Shown in pieces: positions 30,783-42,673 of a stretch of DNA of 64,000 nt. Source of the stretch: Argyresthia goedartella (lineage: Eukaryota > Arthropoda > Insecta > Lepidoptera > Argyresthiidae); the NCBI GenBank assembly GCA_949825045.1, contig OX463810.1, positions 33,986,201 through 34,050,200 of the forward strand. Direction: 5' to 3'. The notes beneath the pieces are model-generated. The model made no database searches. It was not told the DNA's origin and saw only the letters and a program-made list of their open reading frames with translations. Position numbers and translations under genes: made by a program. How positions within the stretch are numbered: the stretch's first letter is position 1; each line of letters starts with the position of its first letter.

Positions 30783-33320
30783 AAGTCAAAGTCAAAGTAC
30801 TTTATTACTGTAGATATTTACATATACTTAGCAAACGTAATTTTTTGCCTCTTCTCTACATTGGATCACTGTGGGAGAAGAAGGGCGTAGAAACTCCCAC
30901 AGATTAATTTTTAGATCTCTTTTAAAAATAGGTTGTGCTTAACTAATACAATTATGTTTTTTTTTATTAATAAGCAGGCAATAATAAATAATTACAAAAT
31001 TATTAACAGCGAGGTCTGTGTTGAGCTAGATTAACCCCATACAGTCCTGTCATTTAAGTAATCTCGAACATTGTAATATCCCTTTTTCGACAAAGTCGCT
31101 TTAACATGCTTTTTAAATTGCTCAAATGGCAATTTCGAAATCTCCAGAGGTATCTTATTATAGTAGAGAATGCACTGACCCTTGAAAGAATTGCTAACCT
31201 TCGCGAGTCTAAATTGGATCGCACACAGTCTGTGATTATTTCTTAGGTTAACATTGCAGCTATCGCTAAGTTTGGTAAATGTTGTAAGGTTCTTGCGTAC
31301 ATACATTATATTTTCGAAAATAAATTGACTAGCCACAGTTAGTATGTCAATTTCTTTAAAAAGCTCTCTTAAGGAGTCTGTTCGTTTTAAATTTTAAATT
31401 GCTCGAATAGCTCTTTTCTGTAAAATAAAAATAGTTTGAATATCCGCTGCTTTCCCCCACAACAAGATACCATAGGACATCTCACTATGAAAGTAACTAA
31501 AATATACTAGCCTAGATGTAGCCACATCCGTGCTTTGTCTGATGTTCCTAACAGCGTAAGCCGCAGAACTAAGTATACCAGCTAATTTATCTATGTGGGA
31601 TCCCCACTGCAATTTGCTATCTATGGTTATTCCAAGAAACTTCGCATAATTTACTAATTCTAACGTGCTGTTGTCTAACATCAAACTGGTCTCAACTTGC
31701 CTGACATTTGGAAGTGAGAATTTGATACACTTGGTTTTACCAGCGTTTAACAATAAATTATTAACTGTGAACCAATTCAAGGTTAAAGACAATACACCAT
31801 TAACATCATCAAAATATCCTTTTGGTCTTTCAATTTGCAGACCATTGAATACCATTGAAGTATCATCAGCAAACAACACTATGTCAATTAATTTCTCCAC
31901 CATGAAAGGCAGATCGTTCATATATACCAGGAATAAGAAATGGCCTAATATGGAACCTTGTGGAACGCCAATTTTTACACCCGATCCATCAGATTTAACA
32001 CCGTTTACTTCTGCCTTTTGAATTCTATTGCTTAGGTATGATCTTAGTAGATCCAACGCTTTATTTCTAACTCCGTAATTATTTTATTATAAGCGTATTA
32101 TGATCAACACAATCAAACACGTTCGACAGGTCGCAAAAAACTCCGATAGCATCCTGTGCGGCCTCCCATGCAGAATAAATATGAGATATAAGGGTAATAC
32201 TCGCATCCGTAGTCGATTTACCCCTAGTGAAACCGTATTGTTTGGCGTGGAGTGGTTTTGTACGGTTGAAGTGTGAGAGCATTTGATTGAGTATAATCTT
32301 TTCAAATATTTTACTTAGTGTTGGAAGAACAGATATTGGTGAACAGAGGTATCAGTTTATTGTGTTTCATGAGGTCTGGGAAAGCCCCATCTTCAACACA
32401 TTTATTGATATATAAGCTAGGTGTGGGGCTATAACTAGAATTACTGAACCAATGACTTTGACTGATATACCCCACAGGTCTTCCGTATTTTTTAAGTTAA
32501 GTAATTTAAACGTTTTGACAATGTCCTGGGGATATACATGATGAAATTTTAAATATACGTTACTGACGCTAGTGTTATTTTTTAATAAAGTCTTTGCTTC
32601 ATATAGAGATGAATTTAGACGGTCTGTTGTGAATAAGGGTGAAGAATGATTCAAAAGCTCGAGCAACATCAGCGCTGGATTTAACAACATCATCACTTAT
32701 CTTTAGGCAGAAATCATTGTCCCTTGGTATAACTTTGCCAGTTTCGCGGTTTATTATTTGCCAAACTGTTTTCATTCTATTATTTTAATTTTGAATTTTT
32801 CTATTAATGTGTAAAGTTTTTGCAGTTCTACAAACCAACTTGAAAGTTTTGGAATATTTTTTAACATAGTCATTTAATTTTCGATCAAAGTTATAGGTTT
32901 TTTGTTCATAAAGGTCATATAAGATAACTCTACTTTTACGAATTGCAAACGTTACCCAGTCATTAAATTTCGATTTACCGTTGTAGTCACTGACTTTCTT
33001 TAATTTAAAAACTTCATTGAATTCTGTCTGAATAATGTTGAAGAAGTCTGAGTAGATTTTGTTTGGGTTCTGTTCATCAAAATCCGGTACTGGCAAATTT
33101 ATATCTAACTTTTTCATATACGTCTCTAGTCTATGGGATGTAATAGGCCTATAAAATGATGGATCAGTCCTATATTTACTGGCAATTGGGAATTAAACTG
33201 TTTGACCACTGTGATCGGAGGGTAAGCAGTTAATTACATTTTTACTTGTGAATGCACAGTCACAAAAAACGTTATCTAAGCAAGTTTGGCTAAGTGTAAT
33301 TCTAGTCGTTGGTTAATATG
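30783..33320 (-). pseudogene. Decayed CR1/Daphne-like LINE (LINE-Y), copy A
   Basis: Lies in the intron between S28 exons 2 and 3. The minus-strand ORF2 is broken into several frames: endonuclease end (LDNVFCDCAF...LPSDHS, about 33230-33290), linker (33117-32785), RT fingers (32696-32367), the GFTRGKSTTDA region (32282-32079), the RT palm with GVPQGSILGHFLFLVYMN and catalytic FADDTSMVF (32056-31394), and a C-terminal tail (31336-31031). It is related to LINE-X but clearly diverged. The 3' tail consists of repeated CAAAGT-type units (30780-30800). It cannot be active. Confidence 0.82.
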
Positions 33321-33485
33321 TTGGCGAAACGAAAATGGACACGAACCGCACTTTAACGAAAATCGAGACGAGAATACGATGCCATGCAGGATGGCTATTG
33401 AAATAGGAATAACATTTAACTTGGCGAAAAGTTTGTAAGTCTTGTGCTTAGACCGATGTTAGAAAATGTTATATTTTCATTTCAG

Positions 33486-33599
33486 GGCATCGGCAAAGTG
33501 TTGGAGACATTCACAAACTACGACAAGAACAACAAGTGTGTCGACTACAAGAAGGGTGACGACTACGGCAACTTGGACGCCTCTGGGTGGGACTATCAA
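33486..33599 (+). CDS. S28 carboxypeptidase exon 3 (copy A)
   Basis: Exactly 38 codons between ttcatttcag and gtaagt, phase 0 on both sides. Encodes GIGKVLETFTNYDKNN, CVDYKKGDDYGNLD and ending SGWDYQ, which together with the next exon makes the conserved GWDYQACTEMVMP junction of S28 enzymes. Confidence 0.88.
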
Positions 33600-33761
33600 G
33601 TAAGTAGGAGGGTGGAATTATTGAAATTGCTGCGGCAATAAGCTAGCCCCCTGCCGCGCAATAAGGAAGGTTGAAGTATGGCTCAACTTGGCCAGAACAG
33701 TGGCGCTGCCACTGCGAATGATAAAAAACGTGAAGCTATAATGTCGCTTCAATTTCCCCAG

Positions 33762-33978
33762 GCCTGCACCGAGATGGTTATGCCGGCATGTGCCACCGGA
33801 GTTGACGACATGCTCGAGCCTTCGCCGTGGAACCTGACGCAATTCTCTGAGGATTGCTACAGGAAGTACAACGTCTACCCCCGGCCTGATGCCGCCAGGA
33901 CCGAGTATGGTGGGGACAGGCTGAGTGCCGCGTCTAATATTGTCTTCAGTAATGGACTCCTGGATCCTTGGGCTGCAG
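33762..33978 (+). CDS. S28 carboxypeptidase exon 4 (copy A), catalytic Asp
   Basis: Acceptor ttccccag and donor GCTGCAG/gtgcgt. Encodes ACTEMVMPACATGVDDMLEP, SPWNLTQFSEDCYRKYNV, YGGDRLSAASNIVFSNG and LLDPWAAG. The Asp of NGLLDPW is the catalytic-triad acid of the family. Ends in phase 1 (first base of a Gly codon). Confidence 0.9.
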
Positions 33979-34326
33979 GTGCGTCGACTCATGTTATTGT
34001 TTAATGCGGATCAAGATAATGTCTTTGACAGTCCTATGATTTGAATCATACATATAGGTAGGTACGTTGACATGTTTTAACCCATAAAGGGTGGAAAAGA
34101 CAACGATCTATAGAGGTGAAAGCTGACTCCAACTGAGGCCAAGCAACCTGGCGCAGGATGTACTAGCGGTTCAACGGGCGTAGCTTATGACTGGTGGCCA
34201 ATCTATTTTGAGAAAAGCTGAGATATTGAAATTTTATGAAAATGCCATTGCTCATCCCATCCTGCCTGTCAGCCCATCGCCGATGAGGATATATCTTTTA
34301 GATTATACCCTTGGTATTGTCCTCAG

Positions 34327-34526
34327 GTGGTATACTAAACAGCGTGAGCAGCACCGTAAAAGCAGTGGTCCTGATTGACGCAGCACACCACCTGGACCTG
34401 ATGCCGCAGAACGAGAAGGACCCCAGCTCGGTGAAGATGGCCAGGGACTTCCACAAGCAGAACATCAGGAAGTGGATCAAGGAGTTCCGTGACAGAGAGG
34501 ATGCCGCTTTGAAGAATAGGGGTTAA
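34327..34526 (+). CDS. S28 carboxypeptidase terminal exon 5 (copy A), catalytic His
   Basis: Acceptor tgtcctcag. Completes the Gly codon and encodes GGILNSVSSTVKAVV, then IDAAHHLDLMPQNEKDPSSV with the catalytic His in AHHLDL, ending WIKEFRDREDAALKNRG and TAA (34524-34526). With the exons at 8547, 30495, 33486 and 33762 all three triad residues are present and every exon phase fits, so copy A looks like a functional gene 3' half. Confidence 0.9.
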
Positions 34527-35466
34527 GTTTAGAGGAGGGTATCGTCTCTAAATCATTATGAATGAGTGAACAAACGATTGACGAAATAAAAGTGCCATTT
34601 ATCTCACGTGATTGTTAATTGGGCATCTAGACATCGTAGGAATATTCATTCAGTATGTTGTTAAACTTAATTAAATGGTTTTGAGAAACAAGCGTGAACA
34701 ATCTATTTTTTAGATATTAGTCTGGAGTTTGGAGATGTGCCAACGGATAGTATACCTATAATTCTGGAAAATAAAGGATATCAAGAGGGTCAACCTCGGA
34801 ATGTGGGGTAATAAGCTGGAAACTTGCATTAACTCTTTATTATGGCATCTCAAATGTTTGCCCAAAAGTCAAAATAAATCACGTGACCGCGTCTTAGGTT
34901 ATTCAAGGTCAAAAGTGTAAAAAACTTGTTTTTCGCAAATATCTCGCTTCCTGTGGTTTCAATGATGATGGCCTCTTAATATCAAATGCATGCAACTTTC
35001 TACTAATTTGGCATTCAAAATGTTTTATACCCCAAGCCGTTGTCATAAGGCGCGGTGAGGACGAGGTGCTATGCCAACCATGGCTTATTGTAACATCAAT
35101 CGTGAGTCCCGGTAAATAGTTACTTGTGCAACAAGAGAGCATAGTTGATTTTTGCTGCTAGTGCTTATTTGAGTCCCGAGTGAGCGAAGGATTCTACGTT
35201 AGAATCCTGAGTGAATGACTGACTCAAAGGCACGAGATGGATATAACTTTGGTCTCGTGTTGTACATACAACTTTTCATCTCAGCAATGAGAACATACCA
35301 AATAATATAACGAAAAAATACAACATTGACCAGTGGAAAGCACAACACACGTCTGTTTCACATTACGTTTATTGCGAGACAAAATATTACCAAATACCCT
35401 ACGTTACACCCTCACCTTTAATTTGAACCTTTCAACATTTAAAGAATGTAAACTAAATACATATTT
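34527..35466 (+). other. S28 3' UTR with poly(A) signal, then non-coding flank
   Basis: AATAAA at 34585-34590, 59 bp after the stop. Beyond it I see no gene. A hairpin AGGATTCTA-CGT-TAGAATCCT lies at 35188-35208, within sequence of the kind often dispersed in Lepidoptera (GAGTGAGCGAAGGATTCTA). Confidence 0.65.
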
Positions 35467-36013
35467 TGTTCGATTCCAAATCGATATTCGATCGATGGTT
35501 TCTGAACGGCCATTTTGAATTTGACGTTAGCTGCCAACCTGGCAGTTTTTTGACAACTGACAGACGAAAGCCCTCGCAATGTAAACGCGTTTTGGTTAGG
35601 GTATTGAAATTAAATCGCAGGCCATCTGGAATGTATTCGGGTTTCCCTCAGGATTGTCTATATAGCTGAGTGTGTTGTGGTTCCCCGAACCAGATAAAGT
35701 TCGCATTTACGTGGCCGATTGGTTTTTTACCACGTAACATAACCTGTGTTGGAACACTGTGCTCATCGAAGCTGGCCCGCCAGTCGTACCTGGTTGGCTG
35801 AAGAACCTGTCTACCAAGAAAAGCCTAGGGTGCACCCGGGCCTTGCAGAGAGACAGGAGGTTGACGGGACCGAAGCACAGACCAGGTTAGATCGACCCCA
35901 ATTACTTCAGCTCGGTGAATCGCCGACGTTCACACTTCTTGGCAACTGATCGTTACGCTACCTCGTAGCTGATGGGCCCCTACGAGGTCATTAGGTGCTG
36001 AGAAGCCTGAACA
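35467..36013 (+). repeat. BEL-A 5' LTR
   Basis: 547 bp. TATA-like TCTATATAGC lies at about 35658. Differs from the 3' LTR at CACGTAAC/CAAGTAAC (35736 region), CTACC/ATACC and AAAAG/AGAG (35810-35825). The leader at 36014-36557 is non-coding. Confidence 0.95.
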
Positions 36014-36557
36014 ATTTGGTAGCTAGAGCGTGGCTTCCTGAGATTTGCAACCGTCAAGGGCTCCAGGAAGGCACGATTTGGGACTATCAATCTGTAGGTA
36101 TAGGCGGTTATTAGGTAACTTGGTTGTGTTCCTATATCCACATAGATTGGTAGTATTGTAAGCTATAGGTCTATTGCTGGTAGTAGATAGACAGATATTG
36201 AATTGAAAATTGCATTGAAGTACCAGTTAGTCAATCTATTAGTGGTCTAGTAATGCTATTGAATGAATGTTTTGGTTAACATAGGTAGTTACATCTATTG
36301 ATAGCAGGCTATTACATTGTTTTCAGTTTATAGCAATTTATAACTTGAACTAATATTGACTATCTGTGTGTGTTATAATGATAAAGGGAAACTAAATTGT
36401 ATTTACAGAATTTATTTAGATATAAAACTCGGTTCCTATTGTTTAAGGAAAACAACATTGTTTAAGTTGTGGTTTAGGGTTCCCTCGTTTGGGTTGTAGA
36501 CTGGAGGGTCCAATAAAATTGAGTTACTGCAAATTGTGAGTAAGTATCGTTCCGATC

Positions 36558-38364
36558 ATGTCGTTATCTGAAATCCAGAAGGGTGTTTCTAAGGAACTCA
36601 GATGGTTTTCCTCCGCACACGGTCTGATAGACCGTTTAGATAGGCATGATGTGGTATTGGAGCCGTCTATGGACGTTAAGGAACGTTACAATAAGGTGCT
36701 CGAATTGTCCGCGCAGGCGGAATCAGTTGATGGTTGCGCACCTGACAGGCTGTCACGGTTGCTAGGGGATGTCGACCAATGTATGGAGATGGCAGCTGCT
36801 ATCACGCAAAAGGCTGCGGACATACGTAGACAGCGCGAGTCCAGCCATGGTGGTGACATTGAAGCACCTCTGCCGCTTCAGGGTTCGGGGTCCAGGTTAC
36901 CTGCCATAACTATGCCTACTTTTGACGGAGTGTCCGGTGAATGGATGAGCTTCATCAATCTGTTCGACAGTTTGGTGCACATGCGATCGGACATTACCAA
37001 GTCTGTCAAGATGGCTCAGCTGGTGGCAGCATTGAGGGGTGAGCCTAGGGAGCTGGTCGCTCATTTGACAGTTACGGAGGGTAACTATGAAACGGCCAGG
37101 CAATTGTTGGTCAGACGTTACCATAACAAACGGAGGTTGGCCGATGCCCAACTGAACCGTTTGTTTAGTATCCCGGTTGTGAACAAGGTCGGGGCCATAC
37201 AGACGGAGGTTTTGAACCCATTGTTGTCCGTCACCAAGGCTCTAGAGAATCTTGGACTTCCGGTAGGTTGAATGGTCGTACCTACTGTTGTACATTGTAC
37301 TTTCCCGCCTACCCGCTGACGTGCAGACTCGTTTCGAACAGTCTCACGGGAGGTCGGCCGAGGACCTGCCCGCCTTCTCCGACTTGGTCGGATTCTTGGA
37401 AGAGGAGGCTCGACGGGCAGAGAATTTGGGGTTGACGGTCACCCATCCTTCGGAGCCACAGAGAGCTGCCGGGAGCGCTGTGAGTAGGGGCCCTCCGACG
37501 AGGAAGGACCGCACCAACCGGCAGTCGTATGGGACTGTGAGCGAATTGACCCCACATGGTGAGACCTGCCCATGTTGTAGGCAGATTGGCCATGCTGTGG
37601 CCAATTGCAATAAGTTCGGGGAACTTAGGGTTCAGGGACGGCGCCGGATGGCCAAGCAGCGGAGCTGGTGTTTCCTGTGCCTCGGGCCACACATGGCTAG
37701 GGACTGCACGCGCACAAAAATGTGCGGATATTGTGGTGGGGCCCACAACAATCTGTTGTGCATGAACCGGTCCGGCCAACAGCCTCCACAGGGCCGTATC
37801 CAGGGTGACACGGCATGGGGCCCTGAGAATTCGTTTGCGACTCGGAGCGCAACTCAGGGGCCAACGTCCCCACGTCCACAGGGCCGTACCCAGGGTGACA
37901 CGGCATGGGGCCCTGAGAATTCGTTTGCGACTCGGAGCGCAACTCAGGGGCCAACGTCCCCACGTGCACAGGGCAGTACCAGGGTGCAGGGCCGCACTCA
38001 GGACCATTACATGGGGGGCCCTGAGTTTTCGGTTGCGACCCAGCATCCGACCCAGCGGGACATTGGGTGTGTTGAGCAGGCCGTAACGGGCGGGTGGCAT
38101 GGGACACCTTCGAGCTATGCGGGTGCGGTTCGGACGCCGCCTCAGTTGTCGCCCCGCTCGTCGCCTCGCCCTCGTCGGTCACATGTGATGTCCCCCCCGC
38201 TCATGGAGCGGCCACGGTTGAATTCACGCCCACCCCCCTTTACGGGGAATCGTAGGTTGGGAATGGAACCGGCGCGTGGGCCATTTGTACAATGGGACCC
38301 TCTGGCGTATAGCTGCATACCTGATCGGTTACAGGCACAGTGGGGCCCCGGGGGTCCTCGCTAG
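36558..38364 (+). pseudogene. BEL-A Gag, one frameshift, ends at UAG in frame with pol
   Basis: Same architecture as BEL-C gag (MSLSEIQKGVSKELRWFSSA at the start; core TMPTFDGVSGEWMSFINLF; knuckles CPCCRQIGHAVANC, CFLCLGPHMARDC, CGYCGGAHNNLLC). An extra T near 37270 (GGTTGAATGG versus GGTGAATGG in BEL-C) ends the first part at 37271; the rest continues in the next frame from about 37272. A 90-bp unit is tandemly duplicated (37791-37880 and 37881-37970). The stop UAG at 38362-38364 is followed in frame by the pol start. Confidence 0.9.
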
Positions 38365-40126
38365 GAATTTGCGGCCCAACCATTGGTTGCCCCCCAACCG
38401 GAGACGGTGGTGTTACCGATCGCCTCTGTGCTTGTTTGGGATTTGGCGGGCAACCCAACATACGTTCGCGCCCTATTTGACAAAAACATCCGTGCAAGCT
38501 TTAGTAATGACGCATGTCATGGACAGACACCCCTTGGTGAAGTTGAATCCGGCCGTTCGATTCCTGACATCAGGACTCAAGTTGGCGGATCCCGATTTTG
38601 ACACTCCAGCCCCGGTCGACCTGCTACTGGGAGCAGACGTTCTGGGTAGGTTTCTGTTGTCGGATCGGCGAGTTCTTCAGCCGGACGGGTTGATTGCTGT
38701 GGATACTAAGTTTGGTCACGTGATCATGGGTCCGGCATTGCCAATGGTTAGGCCTGCCGAGTCAGATGGCATACTTATTGGCTCAGCGTTGTCAGACGTT
38801 ATCCAACGTTTCTGGGAGATAGAGGAACCTCCCACCGTTCGTCGAGTCGACGCAGACGAAGAAGAGTGCGAGTTGTTTTACCAGAATAGTACTGGTCGCC
38901 TTCGTTCTGGTCGTTTTGTAACTCGACTGCCTTTGAGGGCTGATCGACCGCCACTAGGAGAATCTAGGAAGATGGCTGAGACGAGATTGATGTCGATGGA
39001 GCGTAGGATGACAAGGGACGCCGTATTTAAACAAAAATATGTTGATTTCATGAGGGAGTATGAGTCGTTAGGACACATGTCGGTATCGGGTGTGGACTGG
39101 AGATCTGAGGATCATTGTTTCCTTCCACACCATGCCGTCCTACGAACCCCTACCGGCAAGATTCGAGTTGTTTTTGATGGGTCAGCACCTACCTCGAACG
39201 GGATGTCCCTGAATCAGTGTCTACATTCGGGACCCAAGTTGAGTCGTGATATTTCGGATATTCTCATGAGCTTTCGGAGGCACCAGATTGTATTTGTCGC
39301 AGACATTCGGATGATGTTTAGGCAAACGGTAATTCATCCGGCTGACAGAAGGTATCAGTTGATACTTTGGCGTGAGTCCACGGCCGAGCCAGTCAAGGTC
39401 TATGAGTTAAACACGAACACGTATGGGTTACGGTCTAGCCCGTATTTGGCGATGCGTACCCTGCGGGAGTTGGCGTCGCGTGACCGTGTGAGCTATCCTA
39501 GAGCCGCCGCTATCCTGGAGCAAGATTTGTACGTCGATGACGTATGCACAGGGGCAGCCAGTGTAGAGGAAGCTCTGGACCGACGTGACGAGCTCATTCA
39601 ATTGCTGGAACGAGGCGGCTATGAACTACGTAAGTGGATGTCCAACTCCCCTGAGTTGATGGCTGGTCTCCCAGATGAGTTTCAACAAGACCCGCACGTT
39701 TTTGAGAATCCTGACAACCCTAACATGTTGTCAGTACTTGGAATTCAGTACCGGCCCGTCCATGATGAGTTTACCTATCGGGTGGTTTTAGAAACACCGA
39801 AGGCCTGGACGAAGCGGTCAGTACTGTCAACGATTGCGAGAACGTTCGACCCGAATGGATGGATTTCTCCAGTCACCTTTGCTCTCAAATGTTTTATGCA
39901 AAGGCTATGGGCGGCTCAGTTGACCTGGGACACCCACCTCTCAGGTGATTTGTTGACTGATTGGACGCGAATGTTCACCTCGCTATCGGACATAAATAAT
40001 GTATCGCTGCCGAGGAAATTGGTCCCTGCTGGGGATTACAGGGCAACCCTTCACGGGTTTTGTGATGCCTCTGAACGAGGGTTTGCGGCAGCGGTTTATT
40101 TGCGAACCGTCACCTCCACCGGGTAG
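38365..40126 (+). pseudogene. BEL-A Pol part 1: damaged protease, reverse transcriptase, start of RNase H
   Basis: After the UAG the frame reads on to VLPIASVLVWDLAGNPTYV. It then loses the protease active site: near 38480 the sequence departs from BEL-C just before its DSG and the frame changes. The second protease half (PVDLLLGADVLGRFLLSDRR) and a full RT follow (VFDGSAPTSNGMSLNQCLHS, VADIRMMFRQ, NTYGLRSSPYLAM, catalytic LYVDDVCTGA at 39530-39541), then the RNase H start GFCDASERGFAAAVYL. TAG at 40124-40126 replaces GAG of BEL-C. RT itself looks intact. Confidence 0.88.
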
Positions 40127-42094
40127 GTCGACGTGCGTTTGGTTTTGGCAAAAAGCAAGGTAGCGCCTATACGGACAAGGATGACGATTCCAAAACTGGA
40201 ACTGTCCGGGGCTGCTCTTTTGACCAAACTTTTGAATCACACTCTAACAGTGTTGCGTGGGTCAGTGGTTTTGGAGGATACGGTGTACGCGTGGACGGAC
40301 AGCCAGATTGTTTTGTGCTGGCTGAAGGCTTCGGTCCATAACTTAGAGGTTTTTGTTGCGAACCGTGTCTCCCAGATTGTGTCGTCTGAGGTCCCACTGA
40401 CCTGGAGACATGTACCAGGAGAATTGAACCCGTCTCATTGTGCATCCAGGGGATGTCGGGCTCCTGAACTCGTTAGACACCATTTGTGGTGGGGACCACC
40501 CTGGCTTGCCAAGAGAGAATCGGACTGGCCCCACAGCCATGTAGTAGTATCTTCGGATCATGGCCCCAGAGCGGCCGTGCATGTTACCCAGAAGGCTGAG
40601 GACCCTGACGCCGGGTTTCTGCTGGACCGGTATAGCTCACTTGACAAGTTGATAAACGTGTCCACTTGGATTAGGAGATTCGCTCGAAATTGTCGTACTC
40701 CTCGCGATCAGCGAACGTTGAACCCTATTCTGACTCCGGCAGAGCGAAACGAGTCGCTATTGAATTTGGTCCGGTTGGTACAGTCCTCGAAGTTTGGGGC
40801 AGAATTGGAGATTATACGAAGTGGACGTTCGAAATTGAAGGGAGCCGTCGCGCGTCTCAACCCCTTTGTTGATTTGACCGGGTTACTTCGGGTAGGAGGG
40901 AGATTGCGCAATGCGAATCTGTCGTATTCGGCTCGTCACCCACTTCTGCTCCCCAAGGGGGGACAGTTAGTTGAATTGCTGGTGACTGATCGTCATATTA
41001 AAAACGCGCATGCCGGCTGTAACGCGTTGTTGGCCACGCTCCAGCGGGAGTTTTGGATCTTATCTGCCCGCCGTGTCATACGGAACATCGTGTTTCGGTG
41101 CATGCCTTGTTATCGACTTAAGGCTGCCACGATGCAACCTCTCATGGGGGACTTGCCCCCTGATCGTGTGAATGAGGTCAGACCGTTTTCAGGTGTTGGT
41201 ACGGATTTTGCAGGACCGTTTATGGTGAAGAGTTCACGATTGCGTACCGCTAGGCAATACAAGGCGTACCTATGTGTGTTTGTTTGTTTATCCACCAAGG
41301 CGGTACATCTCGAGCTCGTTGCTGATCTCTCGACAGAGGCTTTCATTGCTTGTTTGGATAGGTTTGTTTCTCGAAGGGGACTTCCAACTTTGATCCGCTC
41401 TGATAACGGCACTAACTACATCGGTGCGGAACGATACTTACGAGAGATAGTCAACTTTTTGAATGTAAATAAAGTGGATATTGGAACGGCCCTCTCCCGT
41501 CGGGGTATACAGTGGACCTTCAGCCCACCGATTTGCCCCCACTGGGGTGGGATTTTTGAGGCCGTAGTTAAGTCAGCTAAGACGCACTTGGGGCGTATAG
41601 TAGGTCAGACCGCACTGACTTTTGAGGAGCTCGCGACATTGTTTTGTAAGATCGAGGCCGTTCTCAATTCGCGACCGTTGTGTCCGCTCAGCTCGGATCC
41701 AAATGACCTGGAGGCTCTGACCCCAGGCCATTTCTTGATAGGACAGCCACTTAACGCGTTGCCCGAGCACCCCTTCGAGGGAGTGAAATTGTATCGGTTG
41801 TCAAGGTATCAGATGTTGCAGCAGTTTACTCAGAATTTCTGGAAGCGTTGGTCGCTCGAGTATCTGCATATCTTACAACAGCGCCTTAAGTGGACTGACA
41901 AAACTAGCCCCCCTAGTGTTGGTGACCTCGTTCTGGTTAAGGATGCTAACCTACCGCCACTACGTTGGCACAGGGGGCGCATTGTTAACTTGTTCCCTGG
42001 CAAGGACGGGACCCCCCGGTCTGCAGAGGTTCTAGTAGGAGGCTCGGTTCTAAAACGAGCGGTAGCAACGTTGTCTCGGCTGCCCGTAGATTAG
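40127..42094 (+). CDS. BEL-A Pol part 2: RNase H, integrase, DUF5641
   Basis: Continues in the same frame after the single nonsense codon. RNase H motif YAWTDSQIVLCWLKAS. Integrase zinc-binding region with paired His (DRHIKNAH) and FRCMPCYR. Catalytic Asp in GVGTDFAGPF (41204), Asp in IRSDNGTNY (41402) and Glu in PHWGGIFEAV (41558). C-terminal DUF5641 (SRPLCPLSSDPNDLEALTPG, QNFWKRWSLEYLHILQQRLK, GDLVLVKDANLPPLRW), ending LSRLPVD, 32 bp before the 3' LTR. Integration chemistry residues are all present. Confidence 0.9.
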   Translation, partial: VDVRLVLAKSKVAPIRTRMTIPKLELSGAALLTKLLNHTLTVLRGSVVLEDTVYAWTDSQIVLCWLKASVHNLEVFVANRVSQIVSSEVPLTWRHVPGELNPSHCASRGCRAPELVRHHLWWGPPWLAKRESDWPHSHVVVSSDHGPRAAVHVTQKAEDPDAGFLLDRYSSLDKLINVSTWIRRFARNCRTPRDQRTLNPILTPAERNESLLNLVRLVQSSKFGAELEIIRSGRSKLKGAVARLNPFVDLTGLLRVGGRLRNANLSYSARHPLLLPKGGQLVELLVTDRHIKNAHAGCNALLATLQREFWILSARRVIRNIVFRCMPCYRLKAATMQPLMGDLPPDRVNEVRPFSGVGTDFAGPFMVKSSRLRTARQYKAYLCVFVCLSTKAVHLELVADLSTEAFIACLDRFVSRRGLPTLIRSDNGTNYIGAERYLREIVNFLNVNKVDIGTALSRRGIQWTFSPPICPHWGGIFEAVVKSAKTHLGRIVGQTALTFEELATLFCKIEAVLNSRPLCPLSSDPNDLEALTPGHFLIGQPLNALPEHPFEGVKLYRLSRYQMLQQFTQNFWKRWSLEYLHILQQRLKWTDKTSPPSVGDLVLVKDANLPPLRWHRGRIVNLFPGKDGTPRSAEVLVGGSVLKRAVATLSRLPVD

Positions 42095-42126
42095 GGGACA
42101 GGTGGGTGCCTGTCCGGGCGGGTGAT

Positions 42127-42673
42127 TGTTCGATTCCAAATCGATATTCGATCGATGGTTTCTGAACGGCCATTTTGAATTTGACGTTAGCTGCCAACCT
42201 GGCAGTTTTTTGACAACTGACAGACGAAAGCCCTCGCAATGTAAACGCGTTTTGGTTAGGGTATTGAAATTAAATCGCAGGCCATCTGGAATGTATTCGG
42301 GTTTCCCTCAGGATTGTCTATATAGCTGAGTGTGTTGTGGTTCCCCGAACCAGATAAAGTTCGCATTTACGTGGCCGATTGGTTTTTTACCAAGTAACAT
42401 AACCTGTGTTGGAACACTGTGCTCATCGAAGCTGGCCCGCCAGTCGTACCTGGTTGGCTGAAGAACCTGTATACCAAGAAGAGCCTAGGGTGCACCCGGG
42501 CCTTGCAGAGAGACAGGAGGTTGACGGGACCGAAGCACAGACCAGGTTAGATCGACCCCAATTACTTCAGCTCGGTGAATCGCCGACGTTCACACTTCTT
42601 GGCAACTGATCGTTACGCTACCTCGTAGCTGATGGGCCCCTACGAGGTCATTAGGTGCTGAGAAGCCTGAACA
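42127..42673 (+). repeat. BEL-A 3' LTR
   Basis: 547 bp, preceded by the purine-rich GGGCGGGTGAT. Followed by the duplicated target TATTT. Confidence 0.95.

Larger units (their letters stand above)
35467..42673 (+). mobile_element. BEL/Pao LTR retrotransposon, young copy (BEL-A)
   Basis: 547-bp LTRs at both ends (TGTTC...GAACA) and the 5-bp target duplication TATTT (35462-35466 and 42674-42678). The empty site with a single TATTT exists at 59660-59664. The LTRs differ at about three positions that I can see. Primer-site-like TGGTAGCTAGAGCGTGG starts at 36017. gag and pol are in order, with three lesions (gag frameshift near 37265, protease deletion near 38485, nonsense at 40124). Same family as BEL-C. 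No env. Confidence 0.95.
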
